This document shows positions 32,474 through 41,589 of a DNA stretch of 64,000 nucleotides, one piece after another; position 1 is the stretch's first letter, and the number at the start of each line of letters is the position of its first letter. The stretch comes from Bdellovibrio sp. ZAP7 (GTDB lineage: Bacteria; Bdellovibrionota; Bdellovibrionia; Bdellovibrionales; Bdellovibrionaceae): positions 3,596,001 to 3,660,000 of the forward strand of contig NZ_CP030082.1 of assembly GCF_006874645.1 (NCBI RefSeq). Direction: 5' to 3'. The notes under the pieces are model-generated. The model was not told the origin of the DNA. It was given only the letters and a program-made list of their open reading frames with translations, and did no database searches. The position numbers and the translations under genes are program-made.

Positions 32474-33224
32474 AGGTATCACTATGCAGTTCGGCGGATT
32501 AAAAGCCGTCGATAACTTGTCCTTTCAAGTTAAAAAAGGTCAGCTTGCAGGTTTAATCGGTCCCAACGGTGCGGGCAAAACGACAGCCTTCAATATGCTG
32601 ACGGGTGTATACCAACCCACAATGGGTGAAGTATGCTTGGATGGTCAATCCGTGCATGGTTTAAAACCTTGGCAAATCTCTCAAAAAGGCATCGCACGTA
32701 CTTTTCAAAATATCCGTCTCTTTAAAAACCTGACGGTATTGGAAAACGTTTTGATCGCGACTCATCAACACGTGGAATACGGTTTGATGGATGCTCTTTT
32801 TCAAACCAAACGTTTTCTAAAATCCGAAAAAGACATGACCGATAAAGCAATGGCATTGTTGGAAGTATTCTCCCTGCAATCCAAAGCCAATGAAATTTCC
32901 AGCAGTCTTCCTTACGGTCAACAGCGCAAACTTGAGATCGTTCGTGCTTTGGCGACGGATCCTAAGATTATTCTTCTGGATGAGCCGGCTGCGGGCATGA
33001 ATCACTCGGAAACTCATCAATTGATGGAAACGATTGCTGAAATCCGGGCGAAGTTTAATCTGACGGTTCTGTTGATTGAACATGACATGAAACTGGTGAT
33101 GGGTATCTGCGAAAACATAGTGGTTCTGGATCACGGCGTGAAAATCGAAGAAGGCACCCCTAAGCACGTACAAAATTCCAAAAAAGTGATCGAAGCTTAT
33201 TTGGGTGTTGAGGAAATTCACTAA
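32448..33224 (+). CDS. livG: Branched-chain amino-acid ABC transporter ATPase LivG
   Basis: The product is 258 residues. Walker A is GPNGAGKTTAFNMLTG, the LivG-type signature region is SLPYGQQRKLEIVRALA, and Walker B ILLDEPAAGMNHSE is followed by the switch His in LLIEHDM. I take ATG 32448 rather than the frame start at 32415, because MSDVLLEAKGITMQFGG is the standard family start. It overlaps livM and touches livF through TAATG. Confidence 0.95.
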   Translation: MSDVLLEAKGITMQFGGLKAVDNLSFQVKKGQLAGLIGPNGAGKTTAFNMLTGVYQPTMGEVCLDGQSVHGLKPWQISQKGIARTFQNIRLFKNLTVLENVLIATHQHVEYGLMDALFQTKRFLKSEKDMTDKAMALLEVFSLQSKANEISSSLPYGQQRKLEIVRALATDPKIILLDEPAAGMNHSETHQLMETIAEIRAKFNLTVLLIEHDMKLVMGICENIVVLDHGVKIEEGTPKHVQNSKKVIEAYLGVEEIH

Positions 33225-33937
33225 TGAGCACTCCGATTATCTCTGCTGAAAACCTGAATGTTTATTACGGATCTATTCAAGCTTTGAAAGGCATCACCTT
33301 TCATGTGAACAAGGGCGAGATCGTAAGCCTTATCGGTGCCAATGGTGCTGGTAAAACGACGACTCTGCGTGCTTTGTCGGGCTTGGTGCCCGCCCAAGGT
33401 AAAATTGAACTCCATGGGAAAGATCTGACGACAGTTCCAACTCACCAACGTGTAACACTGGGTATCGCCCAGTCTCCAGAAGGTCGCGGCGTCTTCCCGC
33501 AAATGAGCGTTCAAGAAAACTTGGAAATGGGCGCATATCACCGCTCTGACAAGGCCGAAATTAAAAAAGATTATGACATGTGCCTGGGACTTTTCCCGCG
33601 CATCAAAGAACGCCTGTGGCAAATGGCCGGCACCTTATCCGGTGGAGAGCAGCAAATGCTTGCGATCTGCCGTGCTTTGATGTGTAAACCGGAAATTTTG
33701 CTTTTGGATGAGCCTTCGTTGGGCTTGGCACCTTTGATTGTGAATCAGATTTTTGAGATCGTCACAAAGTTGAATCAAGACGGTATGACAATTCTTTTGG
33801 TAGAGCAAAATGCCCGTTTGGCCTTAAGAATTTCCCACCGCGCCTATGTTTTAGAAACAGGTCGCGTGGTCATGCAGGACACAGGTATCAATTTGCTGAA
33901 CAACGACGAAGTTCGCAAAGCTTATCTTGGTGTCTAA
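33224..33937 (+). CDS. livF: Branched-chain amino-acid ABC transporter ATPase LivF
   Basis: The product is 237 residues. Walker A is GANGAGKTTTLRALSG, the Q-loop SPEGRGVFPQMSVQENL, the signature LSGGEQQMLAICRAL and Walker B LLLDEPSLGLAP. It pairs with LivG. It is the last gene of the operon, starting within the livG stop, and is followed by two hairpins ending in T-rich DNA. Confidence 0.95.
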   Translation: MSTPIISAENLNVYYGSIQALKGITFHVNKGEIVSLIGANGAGKTTTLRALSGLVPAQGKIELHGKDLTTVPTHQRVTLGIAQSPEGRGVFPQMSVQENLEMGAYHRSDKAEIKKDYDMCLGLFPRIKERLWQMAGTLSGGEQQMLAICRALMCKPEILLLDEPSLGLAPLIVNQIFEIVTKLNQDGMTILLVEQNARLALRISHRAYVLETGRVVMQDTGINLLNNDEVRKAYLGV

Positions 33938-33966
33938 CTAAGGCAGAACAAATCCCGGAAACAATA

Positions 33967-34031
33967 ACGACGAGGCTCGAAAAGCGACCTCGTCGTAAAA
34001 AAAGGTCCGTCGGGGGACAGGCCTTTTTTAT
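33967..34031 (+). terminator. Double hairpin terminator of the Liv operon
   Basis: The first stem is ACGACGAGG (33967-33975) / CCTCGTCGT (33988-33996). The second is an A-rich/T-rich stem (AAAAAAAGG...CCTTTTTT) with a GGACAGG core, ending in TTTTTTATTTT. On the opposite strand it may also end the HExxH protein gene, which stops at 34033. Confidence 0.8.
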
Positions 34032-34032
34032 T

Positions 34033-34992
34033 TTAGTGAATTTCTACTTTGAATCCGTTGGATGCAGAAAACAATCCCAACGATTCATGAATATCTTGTT
34101 CGATCGCGATGGTGTTACTGATTAAGAAGCTCTCGTCAGCATAAGTCGCTGGACTCTTGGTCATATTATTATAGCAGCGCTTAGCAAAGAGCGACATCAT
34201 TGAGGTCCAATTATCGTATTTAAGGCCCGCTTCCACTCCCAAAAGACTCCAAGAACCACCCATCATGAACTCTGTATCAGGAAGATAAATTTCCTGCATA
34301 ACCTGACACTTTTTCTCTGGAGCCGCCGCCACGTAGGCTTTCATTTGTGGGATGACTACCTTCTGGAAGTAAATAAGATTACGCCCCAATGCTGCAGGCA
34401 CGTTGGTAATTTTATTTTCAAATGGCGGAATTTCCCTAGCGTTCGACAAGGTTACCATTTGCATTATCCGACGCTGAAACTCATACGCGGCATTTTCATC
34501 GAAACCAAAGCTGTGAGAAACTTCGTGAAGAATAAGAGCTGCGACTTGATTGCGCACTTCAGATCTCTCTACAAATCTGGCGATATCGCCAGCAGAAAGA
34601 CAAATAATGTCAGGCTTACGCGCATCCCAAGCGCCAGTACGTGCATTTCCATCCACATCAATACAAGGGCGGTCCGTCAGAATCTGAATCGTCATGCCAC
34701 TGATTCTTTGTTCCAATTGATTCTTAACTTTGAAAAGCGCTTTAGCTTGATCGGAATACTGCTCCGGAAAAAGCTGCATGCGCACACCCGCCATGCGTGC
34801 TACCGCAATAACTTGATCTTTGGAGTTTTGGATCATTTGCGCAACTTCAGCTGGAGTTGCAAACCCGGAAGTCAGTGTGTTACCGCCACCACCAGTAACT
34901 CCCCCTTGAACGTCTAAACCTGCTGCCGAAGCAACGGTCGACACACCTAAAAGCACACTGCAAATAACTTTCGCGAACATATTTGTTTTCAT
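34033..34992 (-). CDS. Secreted HExxH protein, putative zinc metallopeptidase
   Basis: I start at ATG 34992, giving a signal peptide (MKTNMFAKVICSVLLGVSTVASAAG) and about 319 residues. A Gly-rich stretch (GGVTGGGGNTL) follows the cleavage site. The motif ALILHEVSHSFGFDENAAYE contains HExxH followed by an acidic residue seven positions on, as in gluzincin-like or related zinc peptidases; activity is not proven. Other Cys (DRPCIDVDG, PDIICLSAG, KKCQVM, AKRCYNN) may form disulfides. It is divergent from a TIGR02147 regulator, which could control it. Confidence 0.72.
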   Translation of the reverse strand: MKTNMFAKVICSVLLGVSTVASAAGLDVQGGVTGGGGNTLTSGFATPAEVAQMIQNSKDQVIAVARMAGVRMQLFPEQYSDQAKALFKVKNQLEQRISGMTIQILTDRPCIDVDGNARTGAWDARKPDIICLSAGDIARFVERSEVRNQVAALILHEVSHSFGFDENAAYEFQRRIMQMVTLSNAREIPPFENKITNVPAALGRNLIYFQKVVIPQMKAYVAAAPEKKCQVMQEIYLPDTEFMMGGSWSLLGVEAGLKYDNWTSMMSLFAKRCYNNMTKSPATYADESFLISNTIAIEQDIHESLGLFSASNGFKVEIH

Positions 34993-35158
34993 ATAGACCC
35001 TTCTACCAGAGACCGTCTCTGATTTCGAAAGTAGAAGTATTTGATAGCCGCTCATTTGAAAATAATATGTTGCTATAGAATATACATGTTCGTTTATTTT
35101 TATACAACATTGAGCCCGAATGAGGTATTTTTATTTAAATATTTCAATGGGTTGGCTT

Positions 35159-35968
35159 ATGAACACATCTGTATTTATGTTTAAAGATTTTCGCAAATTT
35201 TTACTCGATATCGTGAAGTCTCCAGCAACAGGCCGAGGCATTCAAGCTCGTTGGGCGGCGGCAACTCTATGTCAACCCGCCTATATTTCCCATGTTTTAA
35301 AAGGCCGCGCGGAGTTCAGTCTTGAGCAAGCAGAAGCCCTTAGCAATTATTTGAATTTAAAGCCCAAGGAAAAAGAATACTTTTTAAATCTGATTCAATA
35401 TTCGCGAGCAGGAACGAGTTCATTGAAATCATATTTGAAAAGCAAGCTCGATGCCCAGAAAGCGGAGTTCGATAATTTAAAACAGCGAATCAACATCGAA
35501 TCTAAAATGAATCTTGAGGATCAAATCCTTTATTATTCGCGGTGGCAGTATAGCGCAGTTCATATGTGCGTGATGCTTCCAGAAATGAGCACTGTTCAAA
35601 AAATTTCGCAGCGCCTGTCCATCTCAACCCAAGAAGCAGAAGAAGCCCTGGAAATTTTGTTGCGTCTGGGTTTGATTGCAAAGACTTCGTCCGGTTGGAA
35701 AGTGACAAACACGGCAATGCATCTTGAAAACAATTCGCCACTGCTTAAAAGTCTCCATACACAATGGCGACTAAAATCAATTGATGCGATATCTTTGTTG
35801 AGGACGAAACAGGATTTGCGTTATTCCGGTTGCGTGGCATTGGCCAGAACGGATCTAGAGCAGATCAAAGAAATCCTGACTCAAGCCATTGAGAAATCAA
35901 TTGCCCAGGTTCTTCCTTCTCCTGAAGAAACCTTGGCCGTTATGAATGTAGATTTTTTTGAGATTTAG
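35159..35968 (+). CDS. TIGR02147-family protein, probable transcription regulator
   Basis: The product is about 269 residues from ATG 35159; ATG 35120 or 35147 are possible earlier starts, and none has a strong ribosome site. The family is common in Bdellovibrio and Fibrobacter. The N-terminal half has a helix-turn-helix-like stretch (ARWAAATLCQPAYISHVLKG then LEQAEALSNYL). The middle has the family-typical YYSRWQYSAVHMCVML segment. A second winged-helix-like part is ISQRLSISTQEAEEALEILL. Its divergent arrangement with the HExxH protein suggests that it acts on the 166-bp spacer between them; this is inference. Confidence 0.85.
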   Translation: MNTSVFMFKDFRKFLLDIVKSPATGRGIQARWAAATLCQPAYISHVLKGRAEFSLEQAEALSNYLNLKPKEKEYFLNLIQYSRAGTSSLKSYLKSKLDAQKAEFDNLKQRINIESKMNLEDQILYYSRWQYSAVHMCVMLPEMSTVQKISQRLSISTQEAEEALEILLRLGLIAKTSSGWKVTNTAMHLENNSPLLKSLHTQWRLKSIDAISLLRTKQDLRYSGCVALARTDLEQIKEILTQAIEKSIAQVLPSPEETLAVMNVDFFEI

Positions 35969-35971
35969 ATT

Positions 35972-37342
35972 TTAATGTTCGTGGTGCCACTGTTCCAAAT
36001 AGTTGGTGGAAGTCTTGTTCTCTGGGAACTCATGATACTCTTTATAAAGCTGCAGAACTTCGCGGTGGAAGTTTGATTTATACGAATGAACCCGGCTGCC
36101 CAAGGCTCCAAAAGTATCAAACATGCAGAACACGACGAACACGCTCGCAAAAATCCACTGAAACCGTTTCGCCGGCATTTTATCGCGCAATTTATGGAAG
36201 GCGATGGTGATCAGCACCGTCACGATCGGGAATGCCAAAATCAAGTGCCAGTGGTTGAATTCAACTGGGGAAAGCCCTGTCGCAATCACCATCGCAAAGA
36301 AAAAGTAAAAGGCATAAAGGTAAATCCCCTGCTCGCCACGAATCACTGTGCGATCTTCGCCACGTCGGAACGGGTGGCCTTGCTTCCAAATATCACGGAA
36401 GATGCGCCATTGAACCACGGCACTGAAAACCACACTAACCGCCGTAAAGACATATTTCATTGAATGAAACGCGCCACTCACGACCTTTTGGACCGTCATG
36501 TCCTGAATCCATAAGAAATTGATTTCGCTAAAGATATGTCGTCCATAAGAAACTGCACCGTAACGGACCCAATAAGAAATACCTTTTAAAACCGGATACA
36601 CCAAAACAAAGTTTTTACCAATGAACGTACCGGATTCTTTACTGACCGCCACGGCCAGTTCCCTGTGAGCCAGGTAAGCCATAAACCAAGGCAGCAAACT
36701 TAAACCGACGACGGCACTTCCCGCAACGAAACCCCACCAGTTCACTTTGAGGTATCTGAATCCCCAAAGACCCAACGATAAAATTCCCAACATCAAAACG
36801 GAAAAGTGAACCTGAACGCAAAAACCAATCGTCAGCACGTGAAAGAACGTCATCCAGAAGTTTTTCTTGTTCATATGATAGGCGGTATAGAAATGAACTG
36901 CCGAAAACAAAAACAGGTACGCTGGATTATAAAGTTCGGTCTGCTCCACACGCCAAGGGCTTAACCAGTACAGCAAAAGGAAATCGACCAGAATCAGCGA
37001 TTTGAAATTTTCTTTTAGAACACTGGCAAAAAGAAGGTACGAAATCACATGGAATAAAAGGATCACGACCAGTGCGGAATACGGAGAAAAATAAATCTGC
37101 ATCGGAACCGCAGACACTGCCGTCAGAAAACTTCCCGGCAAAAATCCCATCCCTGTCGTGGCATTCCCAAAGTGCGACCACTGGCCTTCGTCGACCACCC
37201 GGAAAACTTTGAGCAACATCTGCACATGATCGTTATGCATCGTCAGTTTTGTAAAAAACAAAATGCTAAAGAAAAGTCCCAAGGAAAAAAGGACGACTTT
37301 ACTCACTCGTTGGCACACTACATTTTGATTGTTCTCAGACAT
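35972..37342 (-). CDS. Polytopic membrane protein, possible GT-C glycosyltransferase
   Basis: The product is 456 residues with about nine to eleven membrane helices. After the first helix comes a loop with MHNDHVQM and ATTGMGFLPGSF, the kind of acidic first loop seen in GT-C enzymes such as ArnT/PMT-like proteins. The C-terminal third is another membrane block with a short soluble tail. No firm family match, so the transferase role is tentative. It follows the EnvZ-like kinase gene by 27 nt in the same direction and may belong to its transcript. Confidence 0.65.
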   Translation of the reverse strand: MSENNQNVVCQRVSKVVLFSLGLFFSILFFTKLTMHNDHVQMLLKVFRVVDEGQWSHFGNATTGMGFLPGSFLTAVSAVPMQIYFSPYSALVVILLFHVISYLLFASVLKENFKSLILVDFLLLYWLSPWRVEQTELYNPAYLFLFSAVHFYTAYHMNKKNFWMTFFHVLTIGFCVQVHFSVLMLGILSLGLWGFRYLKVNWWGFVAGSAVVGLSLLPWFMAYLAHRELAVAVSKESGTFIGKNFVLVYPVLKGISYWVRYGAVSYGRHIFSEINFLWIQDMTVQKVVSGAFHSMKYVFTAVSVVFSAVVQWRIFRDIWKQGHPFRRGEDRTVIRGEQGIYLYAFYFFFAMVIATGLSPVEFNHWHLILAFPIVTVLITIAFHKLRDKMPAKRFQWIFASVFVVFCMFDTFGALGSRVHSYKSNFHREVLQLYKEYHEFPENKTSTNYLEQWHHEH

Positions 37343-37369
37343 GGGCTTACTTTGTCACAAAAGATGGCC

Positions 37370-38782
37370 TTATGCCATCTTTTGTAGAGTGATTTCCATC
37401 TCGGTTCCGCGGCCGTCTTTAACCGGGCTTTTGATATTCACTTTGCCATCGTGGGCTTCCACGACTGCCTTTACGAACGTCAACCCCAAGCCCATCCCGT
37501 ATTCAGAGCGGCTTTTGTCACTGCGGTAAAGCTTTTGCCAGATCAGGCCATGCTCTTCCGGAGCAATCCCCGGCCCCGAATCTGTGACTTTTAAAATCAC
37601 GCTTTCAGTTTGATTGATGGTCTCAATAATCACCTCACCACCTGGTGGCGTGTATTTATGGGCATTATCTAAAAGATTCGCGATAACCCGACTGATTAGA
37701 CGAGGATCCACCATCGCCCAATCGTGAGAATCCAATTTCTGCGTGATAGTGATGTTCTTTTCCTCGAACGCCATCTCATACAGATCCATGATTTCACGAA
37801 CCAGATCACTGATGAATTTCTTTTCAATCTTAAGCTTCTTACTGCGGTTTTCAGCCTCGGTAATATCCGTCAGAACCTGCAGGAAACTTAGAATTTTATC
37901 TGAATTTTCAAAACAGCTTTGCAAAGCCTCACGGTATGATTCCAAATCACCTTCGCTGGTCAAAGCGATTTCCGCACGACCACGCAAACGAGTCACCGGT
38001 GTACGAATATCATGAGCCAAATGGTCAAAGGCTTCTTTCAATCCATTCACCAGATTTTCAATTTTATCCAAAGCCTTGTTGAACAGAAGCTTCAGTTCTT
38101 CCAGTTCGTCGTCACTGCCACCGATCGGCACACGTGTAGATAAGGATCCACGCTCGATCTTTTTCATCGAGTTGATCAAGTCACGCACCGGACTCAATGT
38201 AGAATTGGATAAGAATAAACCACCCAAGAATCCAATCAACGCCACAGGAAGCAGGGACCACCAGAAAAGTTTTTGCAGATAACGGAGTTGCTTACCCATG
38301 CCGGCCGTGCTTTTTGCGATAATCAAACGCTCGCCGCCTTTTAAGTTACGCCCCAAAACCAAAACTGCCTCTGTGGAGGAAACTTCTGGCAAGGAAAACT
38401 CAAAGGACGTCTCGCCATGACGATTCAACTCGTTCAGCAATAGGTCTTTATTAATATCAAAAGCTGGCGTGGGATTATGCGCGAACAGCAATTCACTGCG
38501 ACCGCTATAAATTTCCACCAATAAGGAGGCATCACGATCGTAATTGCGCAGCAATTCAAAGTACTGCTTAAAGTCGGCCATACCGTTCACTTCAATACGA
38601 TTCGCAAATTCTTCGGTTTTTGATTCAAGAATAGCTCGCTCCTGATTTTGGAGCGAGTGAGTGATCTGAAAGTATAGAAAACTAAAGATCAGTGTCGAGC
38701 TAAGAATCAGTACCATGGAGTACGCGAGCGTAAGCTTGGTACTGATTCGGAATAGCGTGGGTTTAAGTCCCTTTAAGAACAT
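37370..38782 (-). CDS. HAMP-domain sensor histidine kinase
   Basis: The product is 470 residues. Two membrane helices (about 16-38 and 176-195) flank a periplasmic sensing domain of about 135 residues. A HAMP linker follows (STLSPVRDLINSMKKIERGS). The H-box is HLAHDIRTPVTRLRGRAEI, and the ATPase domain has NLLDNAHKYTP, VTDSGPGIAP and GMGLGLTFVKA. It phosphorylates the OmpR-type regulator whose gene overlaps its start by 20 nt. The signal is unknown; the architecture fits envelope or metal sensing. Confidence 0.93.
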   Translation of the reverse strand: MFLKGLKPTLFRISTKLTLAYSMVLILSSTLIFSFLYFQITHSLQNQERAILESKTEEFANRIEVNGMADFKQYFELLRNYDRDASLLVEIYSGRSELLFAHNPTPAFDINKDLLLNELNRHGETSFEFSLPEVSSTEAVLVLGRNLKGGERLIIAKSTAGMGKQLRYLQKLFWWSLLPVALIGFLGGLFLSNSTLSPVRDLINSMKKIERGSLSTRVPIGGSDDELEELKLLFNKALDKIENLVNGLKEAFDHLAHDIRTPVTRLRGRAEIALTSEGDLESYREALQSCFENSDKILSFLQVLTDITEAENRSKKLKIEKKFISDLVREIMDLYEMAFEEKNITITQKLDSHDWAMVDPRLISRVIANLLDNAHKYTPPGGEVIIETINQTESVILKVTDSGPGIAPEEHGLIWQKLYRSDKSRSEYGMGLGLTFVKAVVEAHDGKVNIKSPVKDGRGTEMEITLQKMA

Positions 38783-39437
38783 AACCTACACCTCTGACTG
38801 TATAAATAAGTCGTGTAGGAAAATCTTTTTCTAATTTGTTTCTTAGGCGGCATACCAATACGTCTACCACATTCGTTTGTGGATCGAAATCATAATTCCA
38901 AACTTCCTTGAGGATCGTTTGTTTACCGATGATTTTATTGGGATTGCTCATGAATAGATCCAAAAGAACGAACTCGCGCTCTTGAAGATCCAATTTGCGA
39001 CCGGCGCGAACCACATCACGGTTCAGACGGTTCAATTTCAAATCCTGGAATACCAGCTGCGTCACTTCAGAAGCTTTTTGAGCGCGCTTCAAAAGGTTTT
39101 TCACGCGGATTTGCAGCTCAGCCATTGCGAATGGTTTCGTAAGATAATCATCACCACCCATGCTAAGACCCTTCAGACGGTCATCAAGCTCGCGCAAAGC
39201 GCTCAAAATAAGAATGGGTGTGTTGATTTCTTTTTCGCGCAAAGATTTCGCGAAAGTGTAACCATCCATTTCTGGAAGCATCAAATCCAGAACGATGATA
39301 TCATAATGATTCGTCAAAGCTCTTTCGTAGGCACGTCTACCGTTGGATTCAACTTCGACTTCACCTTCAAGCTCTCCTAAACCTTGCTTTACTATTGTTG
39401 CGATCTCGTTGTCGTCTTCAACTACTAAGCATCTCAT
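38763..39437 (-). CDS. OmpR/PhoB-type response regulator
   Basis: The product is 224 residues. The receiver has EDDN, phospho-acceptor Asp in IVLDLMLPEMDG, and KPFA. The winged helix ends with VDVLVCRLRNKLEKDF and RGVGYVLKGT, the hallmark of OmpR/PhoB proteins. The order is regulator first, kinase second, on the minus strand, with overlap. The 260 bp between its start and flgE contain the flagellar terminator but no further gene. Confidence 0.95.
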   Translation of the reverse strand: MRCLVVEDDNEIATIVKQGLGELEGEVEVESNGRRAYERALTNHYDIIVLDLMLPEMDGYTFAKSLREKEINTPILILSALRELDDRLKGLSMGGDDYLTKPFAMAELQIRVKNLLKRAQKASEVTQLVFQDLKLNRLNRDVVRAGRKLDLQEREFVLLDLFMSNPNKIIGKQTILKEVWNYDFDPQTNVVDVLVCRLRNKLEKDFPTRLIYTVRGVGYVLKGT

Positions 39438-39636
39438 GTACTAAACCCCTCAGGACTGATGATTAAAACTTGCGCCAGTGTATATCAGGTTTGTTTCTAA
39501 ACAAAAGGAGCAATTTTAATAAACATTGCTAAAAAGCCCATTATTACACACATTTAATCGCTGTTTTTGGGGCATATTGCCCAAGATTGCGAGCTTTTAA
39601 AACTTCTGTGGGGCATTTAGGGTTGACCCGGAAAAA

Positions 39637-39666
39637 ATAAAAACAGGCCCGGGGTCACGGGCCTGT
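39637..39666 (-). terminator. Terminator of the flagellar operon
   Basis: Read on the minus strand: ACAGGCCCG-loop-CGGGCCTGT, a 9-bp stem followed by TTTTTATTTTTT. It lies 30 nt after the flgE stop and ends the flagellar transcript. Confidence 0.9.
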
Positions 39667-39696
39667 TAGACATGGATTATTTGTTAGTTAGGGGGA

Positions 39697-40980
39697 TTAA
39701 CGTTTCAACTGGATCACTTCATTCAGAAGCTCATCCGTCGTCGTAATCGTCTTTGCATTGGCTTGGAAGCCACGTTGATTTTGGATCATGTTTACGAACT
39801 CAGTTGCTAGATCCACTGTAGATCTCTCAAGAGATTTCGCGAACAATTTACCGCGACCAGCTGCGCCCGGGCCACCCACTGAAGCTGTTCCTGAATCTCT
39901 GGATTCTTTCAAACGGTTGTTACCAACTTTGAAAAGAGCTTCTGGATTTTCGAACTTAGCTAGAGCGATTTGCGCCAAGTCTTGCGCCTGACCGTTAGAG
40001 TAAACTGCAGTCAAGATACCATCATCATTGAAGGACAAGCTGTTGATTGTACCAGCAGCCGCACCGTCTTGATGCCAAGAGATAAGGTCAGAGTTTTTAC
40101 CGTACTGTTTAGTACCGTCCAAACCTTTACCACCGTCTTTGATAGCATCACCGAAGTTCATTTTGATTTCTTGACCTTGAAGAGCACCACCTTTGAAGTT
40201 GAAGCTCGAAGAAGTCATTGTTTGGCTGTCAAGTTTACCGTCTACTGTAAACTCAAGTTTACCAGCTACCACTTCAGAAAGTTTACCTTCTTCGCCGCCA
40301 GTCACTTCTTTACCGTCAACCAAGCCTTTGTATTCCCATTGTCTGTCAGCCACTTTATTGAAGAACATGCTCAACAAGTGCTTATTACCTTGAGAATCGT
40401 ACATCTCAACACCTGTAGAGTAGTGAGAAGTGGAGTATGGGTCCTTCACATCAAACTTTTTAGTTGGTTCCATACGAGAATCCAAGTTCAGGTCCAACTT
40501 AACTTCTTTAGTTGCTTTCGCTGGAACTAGAGCGCGAGGGAATTTGATGTCAGTCATTTTGTTCAGGATGTTACCTTTTTCGTCAGTACCGAAACCTTGA
40601 ACTTTTTGATTGTCGTTTGTTACCAGGTAACCTTCGCGGTCAAAGTGGAAAGAACCGTCACGAGTGTAAGACTCGCCATCAGAACCTTTAACTTTGAAGT
40701 AACCGTCACCAGAGATAGCAAGGTCAGTTACTTTTTCAGTAGCGTCTACGTTACCTTGAGTAAGGATTGGATTTACGGCACCGATCTTCACACCACGACC
40801 GATTTGGTTACCACCAAGAACGCCTTTTAAGCTTTTAGAAATGATATCTTGGAATTCAGCGCGAGATGCTTTGAAACCGACAGTGTTCGCATTTGCGATA
40901 TTGTCACCGATAACGCCAAGGGCTTCGCCCTGTGCAGTCATACCAGACACACCCGTGTACAATGAAGAAAGAATACCCAT
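39697..40980 (-). CDS. flgE: Flagellar hook protein FlgE
   Basis: The product is 427 residues. The N-terminal rod/hook motif is SLYTGVSGMTAQGEALGVIGDNIANANTVGFKA, and the C-terminal coiled motif is ERSTVDLATEFVNMIQNQRGFQANAKTITT. The central part is the variable hook surface. It polymerises into the hook outside the cell, with FlgD as cap and FliK as length gauge, both encoded upstream in the same operon. GGAGG precedes the ATG. A 170-bp spacer separates it from the preceding gene, which could house its own promoter. Confidence 0.96.
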   Translation of the reverse strand: MGILSSLYTGVSGMTAQGEALGVIGDNIANANTVGFKASRAEFQDIISKSLKGVLGGNQIGRGVKIGAVNPILTQGNVDATEKVTDLAISGDGYFKVKGSDGESYTRDGSFHFDREGYLVTNDNQKVQGFGTDEKGNILNKMTDIKFPRALVPAKATKEVKLDLNLDSRMEPTKKFDVKDPYSTSHYSTGVEMYDSQGNKHLLSMFFNKVADRQWEYKGLVDGKEVTGGEEGKLSEVVAGKLEFTVDGKLDSQTMTSSSFNFKGGALQGQEIKMNFGDAIKDGGKGLDGTKQYGKNSDLISWHQDGAAAGTINSLSFNDDGILTAVYSNGQAQDLAQIALAKFENPEALFKVGNNRLKESRDSGTASVGGPGAAGRGKLFAKSLERSTVDLATEFVNMIQNQRGFQANAKTITTTDELLNEVIQLKR

Positions 40981-41150
40981 GTGACCTCCATGTCGTTGGC
41001 AGTTCTATTCGAGAACCACCGTTTGGAGGGCCTCCTCTACGAGGACCAGCCCTAATATTTAGTTTTTAAAACCAACCTTGAACACATTCTATGTTCTCGG
41101 TTCTTTGTACTTTATCTGTCTCTTCAGGACAGCTTCGGTACGTTTTGCGG

Positions 41151-41588
41151 TTAAATAACCACTGTGGAATCGATGTTCGTGAACACATTTTCTTTCAATG
41201 CGGTCTTGTCCATCACTGTTACCACAGTATTATTCTTCACGCTGACAATCAGTGCCGAGTCATTCATCAAAATCAATGAATCCTTGGAACCTTTCGCCGC
41301 TGCTCTCGAAACTGCATCATTCAGCTTAGTGATATCGTCGGGGCTGTAATTAATCCCGCGAGTACTCATTCGCTCAATCGCATGATTCGAAAACTTCACT
41401 CCTTCAACAGGCTTGGTAAAGCCCTGAGGATTCACTTGTTTCGCTACCGGGGTCGCAATCGGCCCGCCGAGCTTATCAAGGGTGTCCTTGAAGGAAGGAC
41501 CCGTTCCAGCGCCAACTTCAGGTTGAACCTTCGGTTGCGTCTTGGGGACGAGTTGTTCGAATGTCTGTATCTTCTTTAAGTCTACCAT
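41151..41588 (-). CDS. Flagellar operon protein (TIGR02530 family)
   Basis: The product is 145 residues. After a Pro-rich N-terminal half comes the conserved block FSNHAIERMSTRGINYSPDD, continuing to an endpiece with NTVVTVMDKTALKENVFTNI that matches the small protein found between flgD and flgE in many flagellar operons. Exact role unknown; possibly linked to hook assembly. It starts at 41588, just after the flgD stop. Confidence 0.9.
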   Translation of the reverse strand: MVDLKKIQTFEQLVPKTQPKVQPEVGAGTGPSFKDTLDKLGGPIATPVAKQVNPQGFTKPVEGVKFSNHAIERMSTRGINYSPDDITKLNDAVSRAAAKGSKDSLILMNDSALIVSVKNNTVVTVMDKTALKENVFTNIDSTVVI

Positions 41589-41589
41589 T

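Noticed and set aside
41000-41150. Sigma-28 promoter (TAAAGTAC-N11-AACATAGA, minus strand) upstream of flgE
   Set aside because: The -35 part is good, but the -10 part matches GCCGATAA poorly, so I did not list it as a feature.
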